Counted from the stretch's first letter, positions 26,097 to 33,708 are shown. The stretch is 37,117 nt of DNA from Lachnospiraceae bacterium (GCA_009774215.1 VSNH01000017.1:1-37117), one strand, 5' to 3'. Notes: generated by a model from the sequence alone, not told the origin. A program made the numbers and translations.

Positions 26097-26621
26097 ATGA
26101 AAAAAATTTTAGCAATAAGTTTTGCGCTGGCGCTCACGTTCTCTACTACCGTATGCGCGGCCGAGACTGTAGTACCGGAAAAGGACTTCAGCAGACTTGA
26201 CACGCTGGCTGACTGCGCGAATAAGTCTCTCCCTGAGTACACTTCCAACGCAGTTTCCGAGATGGACGGCGTTCGTGACCAGGCGAAGATTGCTTCCGGC
26301 AGCGACATGGTAACAGAGGGCGGAGAGAGCAACGCTACCTGTGTCGTAGACAAGGTAGACGTGAACGCGGTCAGATATGCACAGCACAAGGCAGCCGAGA
26401 CAGGCAGCACTATGCTGACAGTTGTAGAACTCTCCGCTCCCGGCGTGCATCTTGAGAACGCGCAGGTTGCGCTCAGAGTTGAAGGCGTAAAGGCCGGTGA
26501 TGTTGTTACCGCTTACAGATGCGTTAAAGGCGAGTGGGCAGCAGTCAATGTTGCGGCGGTAGCTGACGACAGCGTTACGATTGATTTCCCCGGAAAAGGC
26601 ATCTACACATTTATCAAATAA
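26097..26621 (+). CDS. Secreted protein, first of a tandem pair, 174 aa
   Basis: A signal peptide (MKKILAISFALALTFSTTVC, cleavage after CAA) is followed by a mature part of about 150 residues. The first half is helical/loop (LPEYTSNAVSEMDGVRDQ), the second half is beta-rich (TMLTVVELSAPGVHLENAQV, VKAGDVVTAYRCVKGEWAAV) and ends with IYTFIK. No anchor or known catalytic motif. Gene and protein are about 75-80 percent alike by eye to the neighbour at 26848, with the same length. AAGGAGG precedes the ATG. The family is not recognised; a secreted beta-sandwich domain is likely. Confidence 0.85.
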   Translation: MKKILAISFALALTFSTTVCAAETVVPEKDFSRLDTLADCANKSLPEYTSNAVSEMDGVRDQAKIASGSDMVTEGGESNATCVVDKVDVNAVRYAQHKAAETGSTMLTVVELSAPGVHLENAQVALRVEGVKAGDVVTAYRCVKGEWAAVNVAAVADDSVTIDFPGKGIYTFIK

Positions 26622-26659
26622 TCGACATCGCGCATAATATAAGATAAGTGCGCAAGATT

Positions 26660-26691
26660 GGGCCGGTCTGTAAAGAACGGCCCACTTTTTT
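26660..26691 (+). terminator. Terminator after the first secreted protein
   Basis: GGGCCG and CGGCCC pair around a 12-base loop and lead into a T run. Confidence 0.75.
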
Positions 26692-26716
26692 GAATTATTT
26701 TTATAAAAAAATGCTA

Positions 26717-26745
26717 TTGACAACGGGAATGGTAAAATTTACAAT
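26717..26745 (+). promoter_or_regulatory. Promoter of the second 174-aa secreted protein
   Basis: A consensus TTGACA lies 17 bases before TACAAT. It is a stronger -35 box than in the first copy, so this copy is probably more highly expressed. Confidence 0.8.
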
Positions 26746-26788
26746 CTTACATAAGGTCGTAAGAGATTCGACCTTACATAATTTATGA

Positions 26789-26812
26789 ATATCGACACGT
26801 TTGTGTTGATAT
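26789..26812 (+). promoter_or_regulatory. Leader hairpin upstream of the Shine-Dalgarno, copy 2
   Basis: ATATCGACAC and GTGTTGATAT pair fully (one G-U) around GTTT. An additional AAGGTCG/CGACCTT hairpin lies upstream at about 26753-26775. Confidence 0.6.
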
Positions 26813-26847
26813 ACACCACACTTGAAAATGAAGGAGGATTTAAAGAA

Positions 26848-27372
26848 ATGAAGAAATTTTTAGCATTAAGCTTTGCGCTGGCGCTTACTTTCTCTACTAC
26901 TGTATGTGCAGCCGAGACTGTAGTACCGGAGAAGGAGTACAGCAGATTTGACACACTGTCCAATGGTGCAGAGAAGTCTCTTCCTGAGTATACTTCCAAC
27001 GCAGTTTCCGAGATGGACGGCGTTCGTGATCTCCCTGCTATCGCTTCTGCAAGCAATCTGGTAACAGAGGGCACAGAGACCAACGCTACCTGCATTGTAG
27101 ATAAGGTAGACGTAACAGCAATCAGATATGCACAGCATAAGGCTGCTGAGGTTGGCGGCACCATGCTGGCAGTTTCCCAGCTTTCCGCACCCGGCGTTAA
27201 CCTTGTTGACGCTCAGGTTGCACTGACCATCGAAGGTGTTGCTGCAGGCGACGCTGTTTCCGTGTTCAAGTGCGTAAAGGGCGAGTGGGTAGCAGTTGAC
27301 GTTGTAGCAGTAGCGGAGAACACCGTTACCATCAAGTTTGATTCTCAGGGTCTCTATACGGTGATCAAGTAA
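26848..27372 (+). CDS. Secreted protein, second of a tandem pair, 174 aa
   Basis: The start at 26848 (MKKFLALSFALALTFSTTVC) matches the paralogue exactly in position and has GGAGG upstream; a longer in-frame ORF from 26785 would run through the leader hairpin. The mature sequence parallels the first copy throughout (SLPEYTSNAVSEMDGVRD, IVDKVDVTAIRYAQHKAAE, LYTVIK). Differences fall mostly in surface-like positions and codon third positions, as expected for a duplication kept under selection. Function unknown; two secreted paralogues under similar promoters suggest a dosage or variant role. Confidence 0.85.
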   Translation: MKKFLALSFALALTFSTTVCAAETVVPEKEYSRFDTLSNGAEKSLPEYTSNAVSEMDGVRDLPAIASASNLVTEGTETNATCIVDKVDVTAIRYAQHKAAEVGGTMLAVSQLSAPGVNLVDAQVALTIEGVAAGDAVSVFKCVKGEWVAVDVVAVAENTVTIKFDSQGLYTVIK

Positions 27373-27456
27373 TCAGACGGCAGAAATAATGTCTCGCGGC
27401 CGTGGGACAAAGAATTGCTCATAATATTATAATATTGATGACAAGTGTGGACATGC

Positions 27457-27485
27457 GGGCCGGCCTTTCGAGACCGGCTCACTTT
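27457..27485 (+). terminator. Terminator-like hairpin after the second secreted protein
   Basis: GGGCCGG and CCGGCTC pair over seven positions; the following ACTTT is a weak T tract. The dispersed repeat begins immediately after. Confidence 0.5.
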
Positions 27486-27487
27486 AT

Positions 27488-27539
27488 GCGCGTATAAGCA
27501 GAGACGGAAAGCGGCAGAGGCAGGCTGCATGCTTGCATC
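27488..27539. repeat. Fragment of the dispersed 117-bp repeat family
   Basis: This 52-bp stretch matches 19899-19950 with about six to seven differences (GCGCGTATAAGCAGAG... and GCATGCTTGCAT). In both places it starts just after a terminator. Confidence 0.85.
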
Positions 27540-27558
27540 ATCAAATACAAAAAAGATG

Positions 27559-27588
27559 TTGACATATACCTGTATCGTGTGCTATAGT
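27559..27588 (+). promoter_or_regulatory. Promoter of the infC operon
   Basis: TTGACA and TATAGT are separated by 18 bases, giving a leader of about 190 bases before infC. Confidence 0.75.
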
Positions 27589-27594
27589 TTCAAA

Positions 27595-27782
27595 TGTGCG
27601 AGAGCACAGACAACCAAGCAGAGCATCCGCTCTCACCTTGCAACGTTTTCAGTTCGCAAGCGTTCATAGCCTGTTCTGCGTCGTCAGGCGCAGGTTTGAT
27701 TGGGCATTTGTGAGCGGGTGGATAGCGAGGCTGTCCGCTTTTTATTTATTTTATATTTGTTTTCTTATGGGAGGGTAAAACG
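27595..27782 (+). promoter_or_regulatory. infC-rpmI-rplT leader with attenuator (terminator 27713-27746)
   Basis: The leader contains several paired segments (GTGCGAGAGCAC near 27596) and ends in a hairpin of nine pairs (27713-27721 with 27731-27739) followed by a T-rich tract, before the infC ribosome binding site. In other Firmicutes this operon is autoregulated by L20 or by leader attenuation. The arrangement here fits such control; which effector acts is inferred. Confidence 0.7.
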
Positions 27783-28289
27783 ATTAGCGACTTATTTATC
27801 AATGAGCAGATCAGAGACAGAGAAGTACGAGTGATTGGCGCAGATGGGGAACAGCTCGGCGTTATGCCAACAAAGGACGCGATGAGACTTGCGGAAGAAG
27901 CGGGAGTGGATCTGGTGAAGATTGCGCCTACGGCGAAGCCTCCTGTCTGCAAGATTGTGGATTACGGCAAGTTTAAGTATGAACAGGCCAGAAAAGACAA
28001 GGAAGCAAAGAAAAAGCAGAAGATCGTTGAGATCAAGGAGATACGGCTTTCTCCCAATATTGACACCAACGATTTGAACACGAAAGTGAACGCTGCCAGA
28101 AAGTTTATCAGTAAGGGTGACAGGGTGAAGGTTACCCTGCGTTTCCGCGGTCGTGAGATGGCGCACATGAATACGAGCAAGCATATTTTGGACGACTTTG
28201 CGGAGGCTCTTTCCGATATTGCGGTGATGGATAAGGCACCGAAGGTGGAAGGCAGAAGCATGACCATGTTTTTAGCTGAGAAGCGCTGA
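27783..28289 (+). CDS. infC: Translation initiation factor IF-3, AUU start, 168 aa
   Basis: IF-3 binds the 30S subunit and proofreads initiation codons. The N-terminal domain begins ISDLFINEQIRDREVRVIGA, and KIAPTAKPPVCKIVDYGKFK precedes the linker; the C-terminal domain contains KVTLRFRGREMAHM. The conserved N-terminus extends upstream of the first in-frame GTG (27831) to an ATT at 27783, which has GGGAGGG seven bases upstream. No ATG, GTG or TTG exists in frame near it. An AUU start in infC is the known basis of IF-3 autoregulation in other bacteria. First gene of the infC-rpmI-rplT operon. Confidence 0.95.
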   Translation: MSDLFINEQIRDREVRVIGADGEQLGVMPTKDAMRLAEEAGVDLVKIAPTAKPPVCKIVDYGKFKYEQARKDKEAKKKQKIVEIKEIRLSPNIDTNDLNTKVNAARKFISKGDRVKVTLRFRGREMAHMNTSKHILDDFAEALSDIAVMDKAPKVEGRSMTMFLAEKR

Positions 28290-28363
28290 GCGCTCGGTTA
28301 AAATAAATGATATCCCGGGTTGATATCTCGTAACAGGAATAAAAATACAGGAGGAACAGTAAA

Positions 28364-28561
28364 ATGCCGAAAATGAAAACCAGCAGGGCTGCTGCAAAAC
28401 GTTTCAAGGTAACCGGAACGGGTAAGTTAAAGAGAAATAAAGCGTATAAGCGCCATATCTTGACCAAGAAGACGACGAAGAACAAGAGAAATCTCAGAAA
28501 GCCGGCGATGACCGATAAGACGAATGTAAAGAATATGAAGAAGATTCTGCCTTATCTGTAA
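28364..28561 (+). CDS. rpmI: Ribosomal protein L35, 65 aa
   Basis: The sequence PKMKTSRAAAKRFKVTGTGK is the standard bL35 N-terminus, with the highly basic remainder (KRHILTKKTTKNKRNLRKPA). CAGGAGGAAC precedes the ATG. Second gene of the infC operon, 74 bases after infC and 44 before rplT. Confidence 0.98.
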   Translation: MPKMKTSRAAAKRFKVTGTGKLKRNKAYKRHILTKKTTKNKRNLRKPAMTDKTNVKNMKKILPYL

Positions 28562-28605
28562 GACAGGCATGGACGAGGGAGTTTGAATTTTAGGAGGGAA
28601 AAGAC

Positions 28606-28962
28606 ATGGCAAGAATAAAGGGCGGTATGAACGCCAAAAAGAAACATAACAGAGTGTTAAAGCTTGCGAAGGGTTACAGAGGCGCGAGATCCAAACAGTA
28701 CAGAGTGGCAAAGCAGTCCGTGATGAGGGCGCTGGCTTCATCCTATGCCGGCAGAAAAGAGAGAAAGCGCCAATTCAGACAGCTCTGGATCGCGCGTATC
28801 AACGCGGCGGCAAGAATGAACGGTCTGTCCTACAGCAGATTTATGTACGGCCTGAAGAATGCGGGTGTTGATATGAACAGAAAGATGCTTGCGGAGATGG
28901 CAGTCAATGACGCGGCAGGTTTTACCACGTTAGCGGAGCTTGCGAAGGCAAATTTGAAATAA
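28606..28962 (+). CDS. rplT: Ribosomal protein L20, 118 aa
   Basis: MARIKGGMNAKKKHNRVLKL and YRGARSKQYRVAKQSVMRAL are characteristic of bL20, which nucleates 50S assembly and often represses its own operon by binding the leader. Length is typical. AGGAGGG precedes the ATG. Last gene of the operon, followed by a terminator at 28974. Confidence 0.98.
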   Translation: MARIKGGMNAKKKHNRVLKLAKGYRGARSKQYRVAKQSVMRALASSYAGRKERKRQFRQLWIARINAAARMNGLSYSRFMYGLKNAGVDMNRKMLAEMAVNDAAGFTTLAELAKANLK

Positions 28963-28973
28963 GCGTAGAAATG

Positions 28974-29010
28974 AAGGACATGGTGCAGAACCGTGTCCTT
29001 TCTTTGCTTT
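28974..29010 (+). terminator. Terminator of the infC-rpmI-rplT operon
   Basis: An 11-bp stem (AAGGACATGGT with ACCGTGTCCTT) and a five-base loop are followed by TCTTTGCTTT. Confidence 0.8.
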
Positions 29011-29132
29011 ATGCACACGCCTGCACAGGGAATATTGTTGCTGACGCACCGTGCGGCGACGCGGCGAGTAGGAAACCTTACTCGACTGAAAATGGCGGCA
29101 GCGTATATGCGGTAATAGAAGGAGGAGTGAAC

Positions 29133-30587
29133 ATGAATGTTTTGGCAGGGATAGAGCCGGAACGCGTCTTTTATTTTTTTGAGGAGATCAGCCGTATTCC
29201 CCACGGCTCCGGAAATACCCGGGCGATTAGCGATTATTTGAAAGGGTTTGCGGAGGAGAGAGGGCTTTTTTGCAGACAGGACGCCCTTGGAAACATCATT
29301 ATTATAAAGGAAGCCGCTCCGGACAGAGCCGGGGAGGAGCCCTATATTCTGCAGGCGCATATGGACATGGTGGCTGTGAGCGCGCCGGGGGTGCAGATCG
29401 ATATGAAAAAGGAGCCTCTAAGACTGCAGGTGGAGGACGGCAGAATCTTTGCAGAGGGGACAAGCCTCGGCGGGGATGACGGGATCGGTGTGGCGTATTG
29501 TCTGGCTGTTTTGGATGAGAAGAAGGTTTCCCTGCCCCGGCTGGAAGTCATTTTGACGGTGGATGAGGAGACGGGCATGGAGGGAGCCACGGGCATCGAT
29601 CTTTCCATGCTGCAAGGCAGACGCTTGATCAATCTGGATCAGGAGGAGGAGGGCATCTTTATCACAAGCTGCGCCGGCGGCGCTAGGGTGGATGTGGAGA
29701 TACCCTTGAAGCGTGAGGAGGCGCCGGGAAAGGCATACCGGTTTGTGGAGTTTCGGATCACGGGGCTTGCGGGGGGCCACTCTGGCATGGAGATCGGAAA
29801 AGGGCTCGGTAATGCCAACTGGCTTATGGGGGCGCTGCTTGGCGGGCTTTCCCTTCGCTACGATATCCGTCTGATTCGAATGAAAGGCGGGCTTGCGGAT
29901 AACGCCATTCCCCGGGAGGCGGAGGCGGCGGTTTATGTGAGAGAAACGGATCTGCCGGATATTCTATCCTATGCGGAGACGGAGGAACAGAAGGTGCGGG
30001 ATACGTTAGGAGAAAACGATCCCGGATACAGGTTGGAAAAACTCTGCCATAATGACATAGTTTCTGCTCCGGCATATACGAGAAAGACGACGGCGGAAGC
30101 GTTTGCCTGCATCTGTAAGCTGCCAAACGGCGTGATCGACATGAGTGACGATGTGGAGGGACTGGTAGAGACATCTTTAAATCTGGGCGTAATGTCTTTG
30201 CAGGAAGACGGCCTGCGCCTGTCCTACGCGGTCAGGAGCAGCGTGGATCAGTCAAGGGAACATCTGTGCAGGCATATGCTGGAGATTGCGGAGCGGGCGG
30301 GTGCAAAGGCGTCTGTCAGAAATGCCTATCCCGGGTGGGCTTACCGAAAGGATTCGCCTCTGCGGGAACAGATGGTGCGGATTTATGAAAAAATGTACGG
30401 GAAAAAGCCGGTTCTGGAGGCGATTCACGCAGGGCTTGAGTGCGGCATACTGTCCGGTAAGATTTCGGGTCTGGACTGCGTCAGTATCGGGCCGGATCTA
30501 CAGAATGTGCACACGGCGGAAGAAAGCATGGATATCAAATCCGTGGGACGTGTCTGGAATTTTCTTCTGGAAGTCTTATCATGTTAA
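29133..30587 (+). CDS. pepD: Aminoacyl-histidine dipeptidase (M20C, PepD-like), 484 aa
   Basis: This cytosolic zinc peptidase family cleaves dipeptides such as Xaa-His. Motifs in order: FEEISRIPHGSGNTRAIS, AHMDMVA (first zinc His and Asp, about residue 77), GGDDGIGVAYCLAV (bridging Asp), DEETGMEGA (catalytic and zinc Glu), NLDQEEEGIFITSCAGG, GGHSGMEIGKGLGNAN (dimer/lid region), and HAGLECGIL (last zinc His). All metal ligands are present, so it should be active. The start at 29133 has GAAGGAGGAG upstream and matches the family N-terminus; the frame is open further upstream but passes through the rplT terminator. Monocistronic. Confidence 0.93.
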   Translation: MNVLAGIEPERVFYFFEEISRIPHGSGNTRAISDYLKGFAEERGLFCRQDALGNIIIIKEAAPDRAGEEPYILQAHMDMVAVSAPGVQIDMKKEPLRLQVEDGRIFAEGTSLGGDDGIGVAYCLAVLDEKKVSLPRLEVILTVDEETGMEGATGIDLSMLQGRRLINLDQEEEGIFITSCAGGARVDVEIPLKREEAPGKAYRFVEFRITGLAGGHSGMEIGKGLGNANWLMGALLGGLSLRYDIRLIRMKGGLADNAIPREAEAAVYVRETDLPDILSYAETEEQKVRDTLGENDPGYRLEKLCHNDIVSAPAYTRKTTAEAFACICKLPNGVIDMSDDVEGLVETSLNLGVMSLQEDGLRLSYAVRSSVDQSREHLCRHMLEIAERAGAKASVRNAYPGWAYRKDSPLREQMVRIYEKMYGKKPVLEAIHAGLECGILSGKISGLDCVSIGPDLQNVHTAEESMDIKSVGRVWNFLLEVLSC

Positions 30588-30594
30588 CTTCCAT

Positions 30595-30720
30595 GATTCC
30601 GCTTTGCGGAATCTAAAATCTGTGCGGAGAATGCCGTATTTCAGGCATTCTCCTGTGTGAGATTTAGTACTTCTACGCGAAACAGCCTCTGCTGTGAGCG
30701 TCTGGAAGTACTTCTCACAC
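30595..30720. repeat. Three consecutive intergenic hairpins
   Basis: Hairpin 1: GATTCCGC-TTT-GCGGAATC (30595-30613). Hairpin 2: GGAGAATGCC with GGCATTCTCC (30626-30653). Hairpin 3: a long imperfect palindrome 30655-30720 whose ends are GTGTGAGA and TCTCACAC, with an inner ACAGC-CTCT-GCTGT stem. None has a T tract. Confidence 0.85.
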
Positions 30721-30817
30721 TATGAATTGTTGACAGATATTGACAGAAACAGGATAACATCGTAGAGTATAGATATATAAAGTTTATTATGCGGCAAATA
30801 TGTACGATTAGGGTGAA

Positions 30818-32107
30818 ATGGGAATGAAAGATATATTGACGGGGCTGGATCAGTATGAAGTTTTTCTGGAAAAGCTGCAAAAAGAAATAGATCAAATCGG
30901 TGACGACCGGATTATCATCGTGTATACGGATATAAAGCATTTTAAATATATCAATGATACTTACGGTTATAAGGTGGGCGATGCGCTCCTGCAGGATTTC
31001 GTTGAAGAGTTTATGGGTAAAGCGGATATCATTATCTGCGCGGCCAGAGTCTATTCCGATAATTTCGTTGTGGCAAACAGAGTCCCGCCGGATTATTGCA
31101 GCAATGAGGAATTTCGCGATCTGATCTTTAAGCTGAATCAGGAGCGCGAGGCAAAATTTCGTGAGAAATATCTGAACAGCAGACTGCAGTTTTGTACGGG
31201 AATCAGCGTAATTGACATTAACAGCCGCAGCCTGGATGCGGAGACTGCTGTCTCCAATGCCAATCTGGCGCGAAAAGTCGCAAAGGAGATGGAGAGCGAC
31301 AGCTGCGTGCTCTTTGATCAGAGCATGATGGAGGGAATCAAGCGGGAAGTGGAGATCACGTCCTCGATACCCAGGGCGCTTGCGCAGAAGGAGTTTCAAG
31401 TGTATTTCCAGCCGAAGATCGATACGGATACGTTGGAGCTGATCGGGGCGGAGGCGCTGGTACGCTGGCAGAAGCAGGACGGCAGCTTTGTCTATCCCGA
31501 CGAGTTCATTCCCTTGATCGAGCGCAGCGGGCAGGTTGTGGATGTGGATTACTATGTGTACAGGGAAGTTTTTGCTTTCCTTGCCAAGCGTCTGGAAGAA
31601 GGGAAAAAGGTGGTGCCGATTTCTCTGAATGTGTCCAGAGTGCATCTGCAGAAAATGCATATTCTGACGTATGTGAAAGAGCTGCTTGAGGAGTTCCCAA
31701 TTCCCTGCTCGCTGGTGGAGTTCGAACTGACGGAGAGCATTTATCTGGATAATACGGAACGGGCGTTGGAATTGATTAGAGGTTTACATAAAATTGGAAT
31801 TAAGGTGTCCATGGACGATTTCGGTTCCGGGTACTCTTCCTTAAATCTACTTAGTAAGCTGCCCATCGACATTATCAAGCTGGATAAGGTGTTTCTGAAA
31901 GAAGGCGAAATGCAGGAAAGCGATAGGATCATTATTTCCTGCGTAGTGGATATGGCTAAGAAGCTGAAAATCACGTCCCTGTGCGAAGGCGTGGAGACAC
32001 AGGAGCAGAGCGATTACTTGAAGGAAGTCGGCTGCCAGATGCAGCAGGGATTTTATTTTTCCAGGCCGATTCCGCAGGCGGTTTTTGAGAATTTGATCGA
32101 AAAATAA
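30818..32107 (+). CDS. Degenerate GGDEF plus EAL domain protein (c-di-GMP phosphodiesterase), 429 aa
   Basis: The N-terminal about 160 residues fold like GGDEF (VYTDIKHFKYINDTYGYKVG) but the GG(D/E)EF signature is replaced by ARVYSDNF, so no cyclase activity is expected. The EAL domain (about 180-429) keeps the catalytic set: AEALVRW, NVSRVHL, FELTES, MDDFGSGYSSL, IKLDKVF, CEGVE and QQGFYFSRP. The protein should hydrolyse c-di-GMP, possibly with the degenerate domain as a nucleotide sensor. No membrane segment. AGGG lies four bases before ATG 30818; ATG 30824 is an equally good start. A promoter-like TTGACA occurs at 30730 or 30740. Confidence 0.92.
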   Translation: MGMKDILTGLDQYEVFLEKLQKEIDQIGDDRIIIVYTDIKHFKYINDTYGYKVGDALLQDFVEEFMGKADIIICAARVYSDNFVVANRVPPDYCSNEEFRDLIFKLNQEREAKFREKYLNSRLQFCTGISVIDINSRSLDAETAVSNANLARKVAKEMESDSCVLFDQSMMEGIKREVEITSSIPRALAQKEFQVYFQPKIDTDTLELIGAEALVRWQKQDGSFVYPDEFIPLIERSGQVVDVDYYVYREVFAFLAKRLEEGKKVVPISLNVSRVHLQKMHILTYVKELLEEFPIPCSLVEFELTESIYLDNTERALELIRGLHKIGIKVSMDDFGSGYSSLNLLSKLPIDIIKLDKVFLKEGEMQESDRIIISCVVDMAKKLKITSLCEGVETQEQSDYLKEVGCQMQQGFYFSRPIPQAVFENLIEK

Positions 32108-32158
32108 CAGCGAAAAAAGAATTCGTGGAAAACTTTGAAAAAACTTCAAGAATAAGGC

Positions 32159-32187
32159 TTGCATTTCTGCTTGTAATTCGATATAAT
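32159..32187 (+). promoter_or_regulatory. Promoter of the tRNA-Pro gene
   Basis: TTGCAT and TATAAT are exactly 17 bases apart, ending 13 bases before the tRNA. Confidence 0.8.
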
Positions 32188-32200
32188 AGTAAAGGTTTTT

Positions 32201-32273
32201 CGGGGTGTGGCTCAGGTGGTAGAGCGCTACTTTAGGGAAGTAGAGGCCGCAAGTTCAAGTCTTGTCACTCCGA
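32201..32273 (+). tRNA. tRNA-Pro, anticodon AGG
   Basis: All arms pair: acceptor CGGGGTG/CACTCCG, D stem GCTC/GAGC, anticodon stem CTACT/AGTAG with loop TTAGGGA, T stem GCAAG/CTTGT with loop TTCAAGT, discriminator A. The loop places A at position 34, giving AGG (reads CCU, and more if A34 becomes inosine). No CCA is encoded. Confidence 0.92.
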
Positions 32274-32280
32274 TAATGAG

Positions 32281-32314
32281 AAACCTTGAAAGTATGGGGC
32301 TTTCAAGGTTTTTC
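32281..32314 (+). terminator. Terminator of tRNA-Pro
   Basis: A 12-bp perfect stem (AAACCTTGAAAG with CTTTCAAGGTTT) and a seven-base loop are followed by T residues. Confidence 0.9.
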
Positions 32315-32403
32315 TATGTCCAAAGATAGAATAAAAGTGAGCGAAATTTAGTAAAAAACGAGTGCGTTCCAACAAAATTCCAACAAAATTTAAGGATATG
32401 AGT

Positions 32404-32450
32404 AGCCGGGGAAGGGTTTGGTGACCTTTTACCCGGTTCATTTTTTATTT
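32404..32450 (+). terminator. Hairpin with T run upstream of the recombinase
   Basis: AGCCGGG pairs with CCCGGTT and an inner AAGG/CCTT helix, followed by CATTTTTTATTT. No gene is seen directly upstream, so it may end readthrough from the tRNA side or mark an element edge. Confidence 0.5.
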
Positions 32451-32571
32451 GATTTAAGCAAAACAAGCCCTGTTTCGTGCAGCATTATGAATTTTTCCAT
32501 GCAGTCTGTAAAAATAACATGGAATGGAATTGATGTTATAAAAATTTGGTGTTGTAGGAGGTTTTTATAAC

Positions 32572-33381
32572 ATGGACAGGGACGCGATAAAGGCGGTAGG
32601 ATACGTCAGAGTATCGACTGACAGCCAAGTCAGGCATGGGTATTCATTAGACGAGCAGAGGGAGGAGATAGTAAGATACTGTAACAATCAGCAATACGCC
32701 CTGTTGGAGATATTTTCGGACGAGGGGGTCAGTGGGGCGAAGGCGGACGAGGACGAAATGACGGTTGCGCGTGACGGGCTGTTGGATATGTTGGTTTATG
32801 TGAAAGAAAGAGGAGTACGTTATATTGTGGTACTCAGTACAAGCCGATTATGGCGTAGTGACATGGTGCGGGTGCTGATCCACAGGGAACTCAAAAAATG
32901 TAACGTGGATGTTAAGGCGATTGACCGTCCCCAGTATTCGATTTACACACAGAATCCAAATGAAGTGCTTGTAAACGGGATGCTTGAGCTTTTGGATGTT
33001 TATGAGCGGTTGGAGATTGCATTGAAGTTAAAGCGCGGACGATTACAGAAGGCGAAGGAAGGGGGATATGCCGGTGGGGGCATACCGTTCGGTTACTATT
33101 GTCCCCATGGTGGGAAAAAACTGTTCATACAACAGGAAGAAGCCGAGGCGGTACAACGGGTTTTTCAATTAAAAGAGTTAATGCCAACGCTTACCTTGCA
33201 AAAGATTTCAGACTTTATGAATCTTTTGGGCTACACAGGGAGAAACGGGAAGGACTTCAATCCGATGCTAGTTAAGCGGATTCTTGACAGGGAGGACTTT
33301 TACCGGGGAGAATACCGTTACGGTGACATCAAAAGCGCGGGGGACTACGAACCGATTTTGTGCGGCATGGTTTTGCGTTGA
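32572..33381 (+). CDS. Serine recombinase lacking the usual C-terminal zinc-ribbon part, 269 aa
   Basis: The N-terminal resolvase/invertase domain has the catalytic Ser15 in GYVRVSTDSQ and the conserved Arg region STSRLWRSD. The Recombinase (DNA-binding) domain follows (GGIPFGYYCPHGGKKLFIQQ, MPTLTLQKISDFMNLLGYTG, FNPMLVKRILDREDFYRGEY). The protein stops right after DYEPILCG, where large serine recombinases normally continue into a zinc ribbon and coiled coil of 200 or more residues; no continuation in other frames was obvious. It may be a naturally short form or a truncated one. GTAGGAGG precedes the ATG. The 84-bp repeat array starts 330 bases downstream, so those repeats could be its substrate; that is inference. 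Confidence 0.88.
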   Translation: MDRDAIKAVGYVRVSTDSQVRHGYSLDEQREEIVRYCNNQQYALLEIFSDEGVSGAKADEDEMTVARDGLLDMLVYVKERGVRYIVVLSTSRLWRSDMVRVLIHRELKKCNVDVKAIDRPQYSIYTQNPNEVLVNGMLELLDVYERLEIALKLKRGRLQKAKEGGYAGGGIPFGYYCPHGGKKLFIQQEEAEAVQRVFQLKELMPTLTLQKISDFMNLLGYTGRNGKDFNPMLVKRILDREDFYRGEYRYGDIKSAGDYEPILCGMVLR

Positions 33382-33708
33382 TAACGTGAGTGACGTTACA
33401 ACACAATACAGAAATTTCCGAACAGTGAATGTGACACACACAACATGCAGGATTTACTGATAACATTGACACACAAGACCAGACGGTTACGGCGACATGA
33501 AGATATACATTGAATATATATTTACTTGTACAATTCCCCTAAATATGGGAAAAAATTGACTAAAATAACTGTATGAGAACAAGGATGACAAAAAAATACT
33601 TTATAAAACCTTATGCTACAATCGATCAAATATCCCTAACTTTTAACACTTTGTGGGTTTACAGTGCATTTGCCACCTAAATAGTTTCGCTGAACATGAG
33701 GGGATTTT
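33382..33708. other. Intergenic region between recombinase and repeat array
   Basis: No ORF with a ribosome binding site, no RNA gene and no strong hairpin were recognised in these 327 bases. Confidence 0.5.

Noticed and set aside
26785..27372. Longer start for the second secreted protein
   Set aside because: The extra 21 codons cover the leader hairpin and lie before a clear ribosome binding site and signal peptide that match the paralogue.
28971..29132. N-terminal extension of PepD
   Set aside because: The extension overlaps the rplT terminator; the family N-terminus and a strong ribosome binding site support the start at 29133.
30641..31660. Minus-strand 339-codon ORF
   Set aside because: It lies antisense to the GGDEF/EAL gene, whose motifs are unmistakable.
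32350..32395. TTCCAACAAAATTCCAACAA as attachment site next to the tRNA
   Set aside because: It is a short direct repeat but matches no part of the tRNA 3' end, and no second copy was found in the window.
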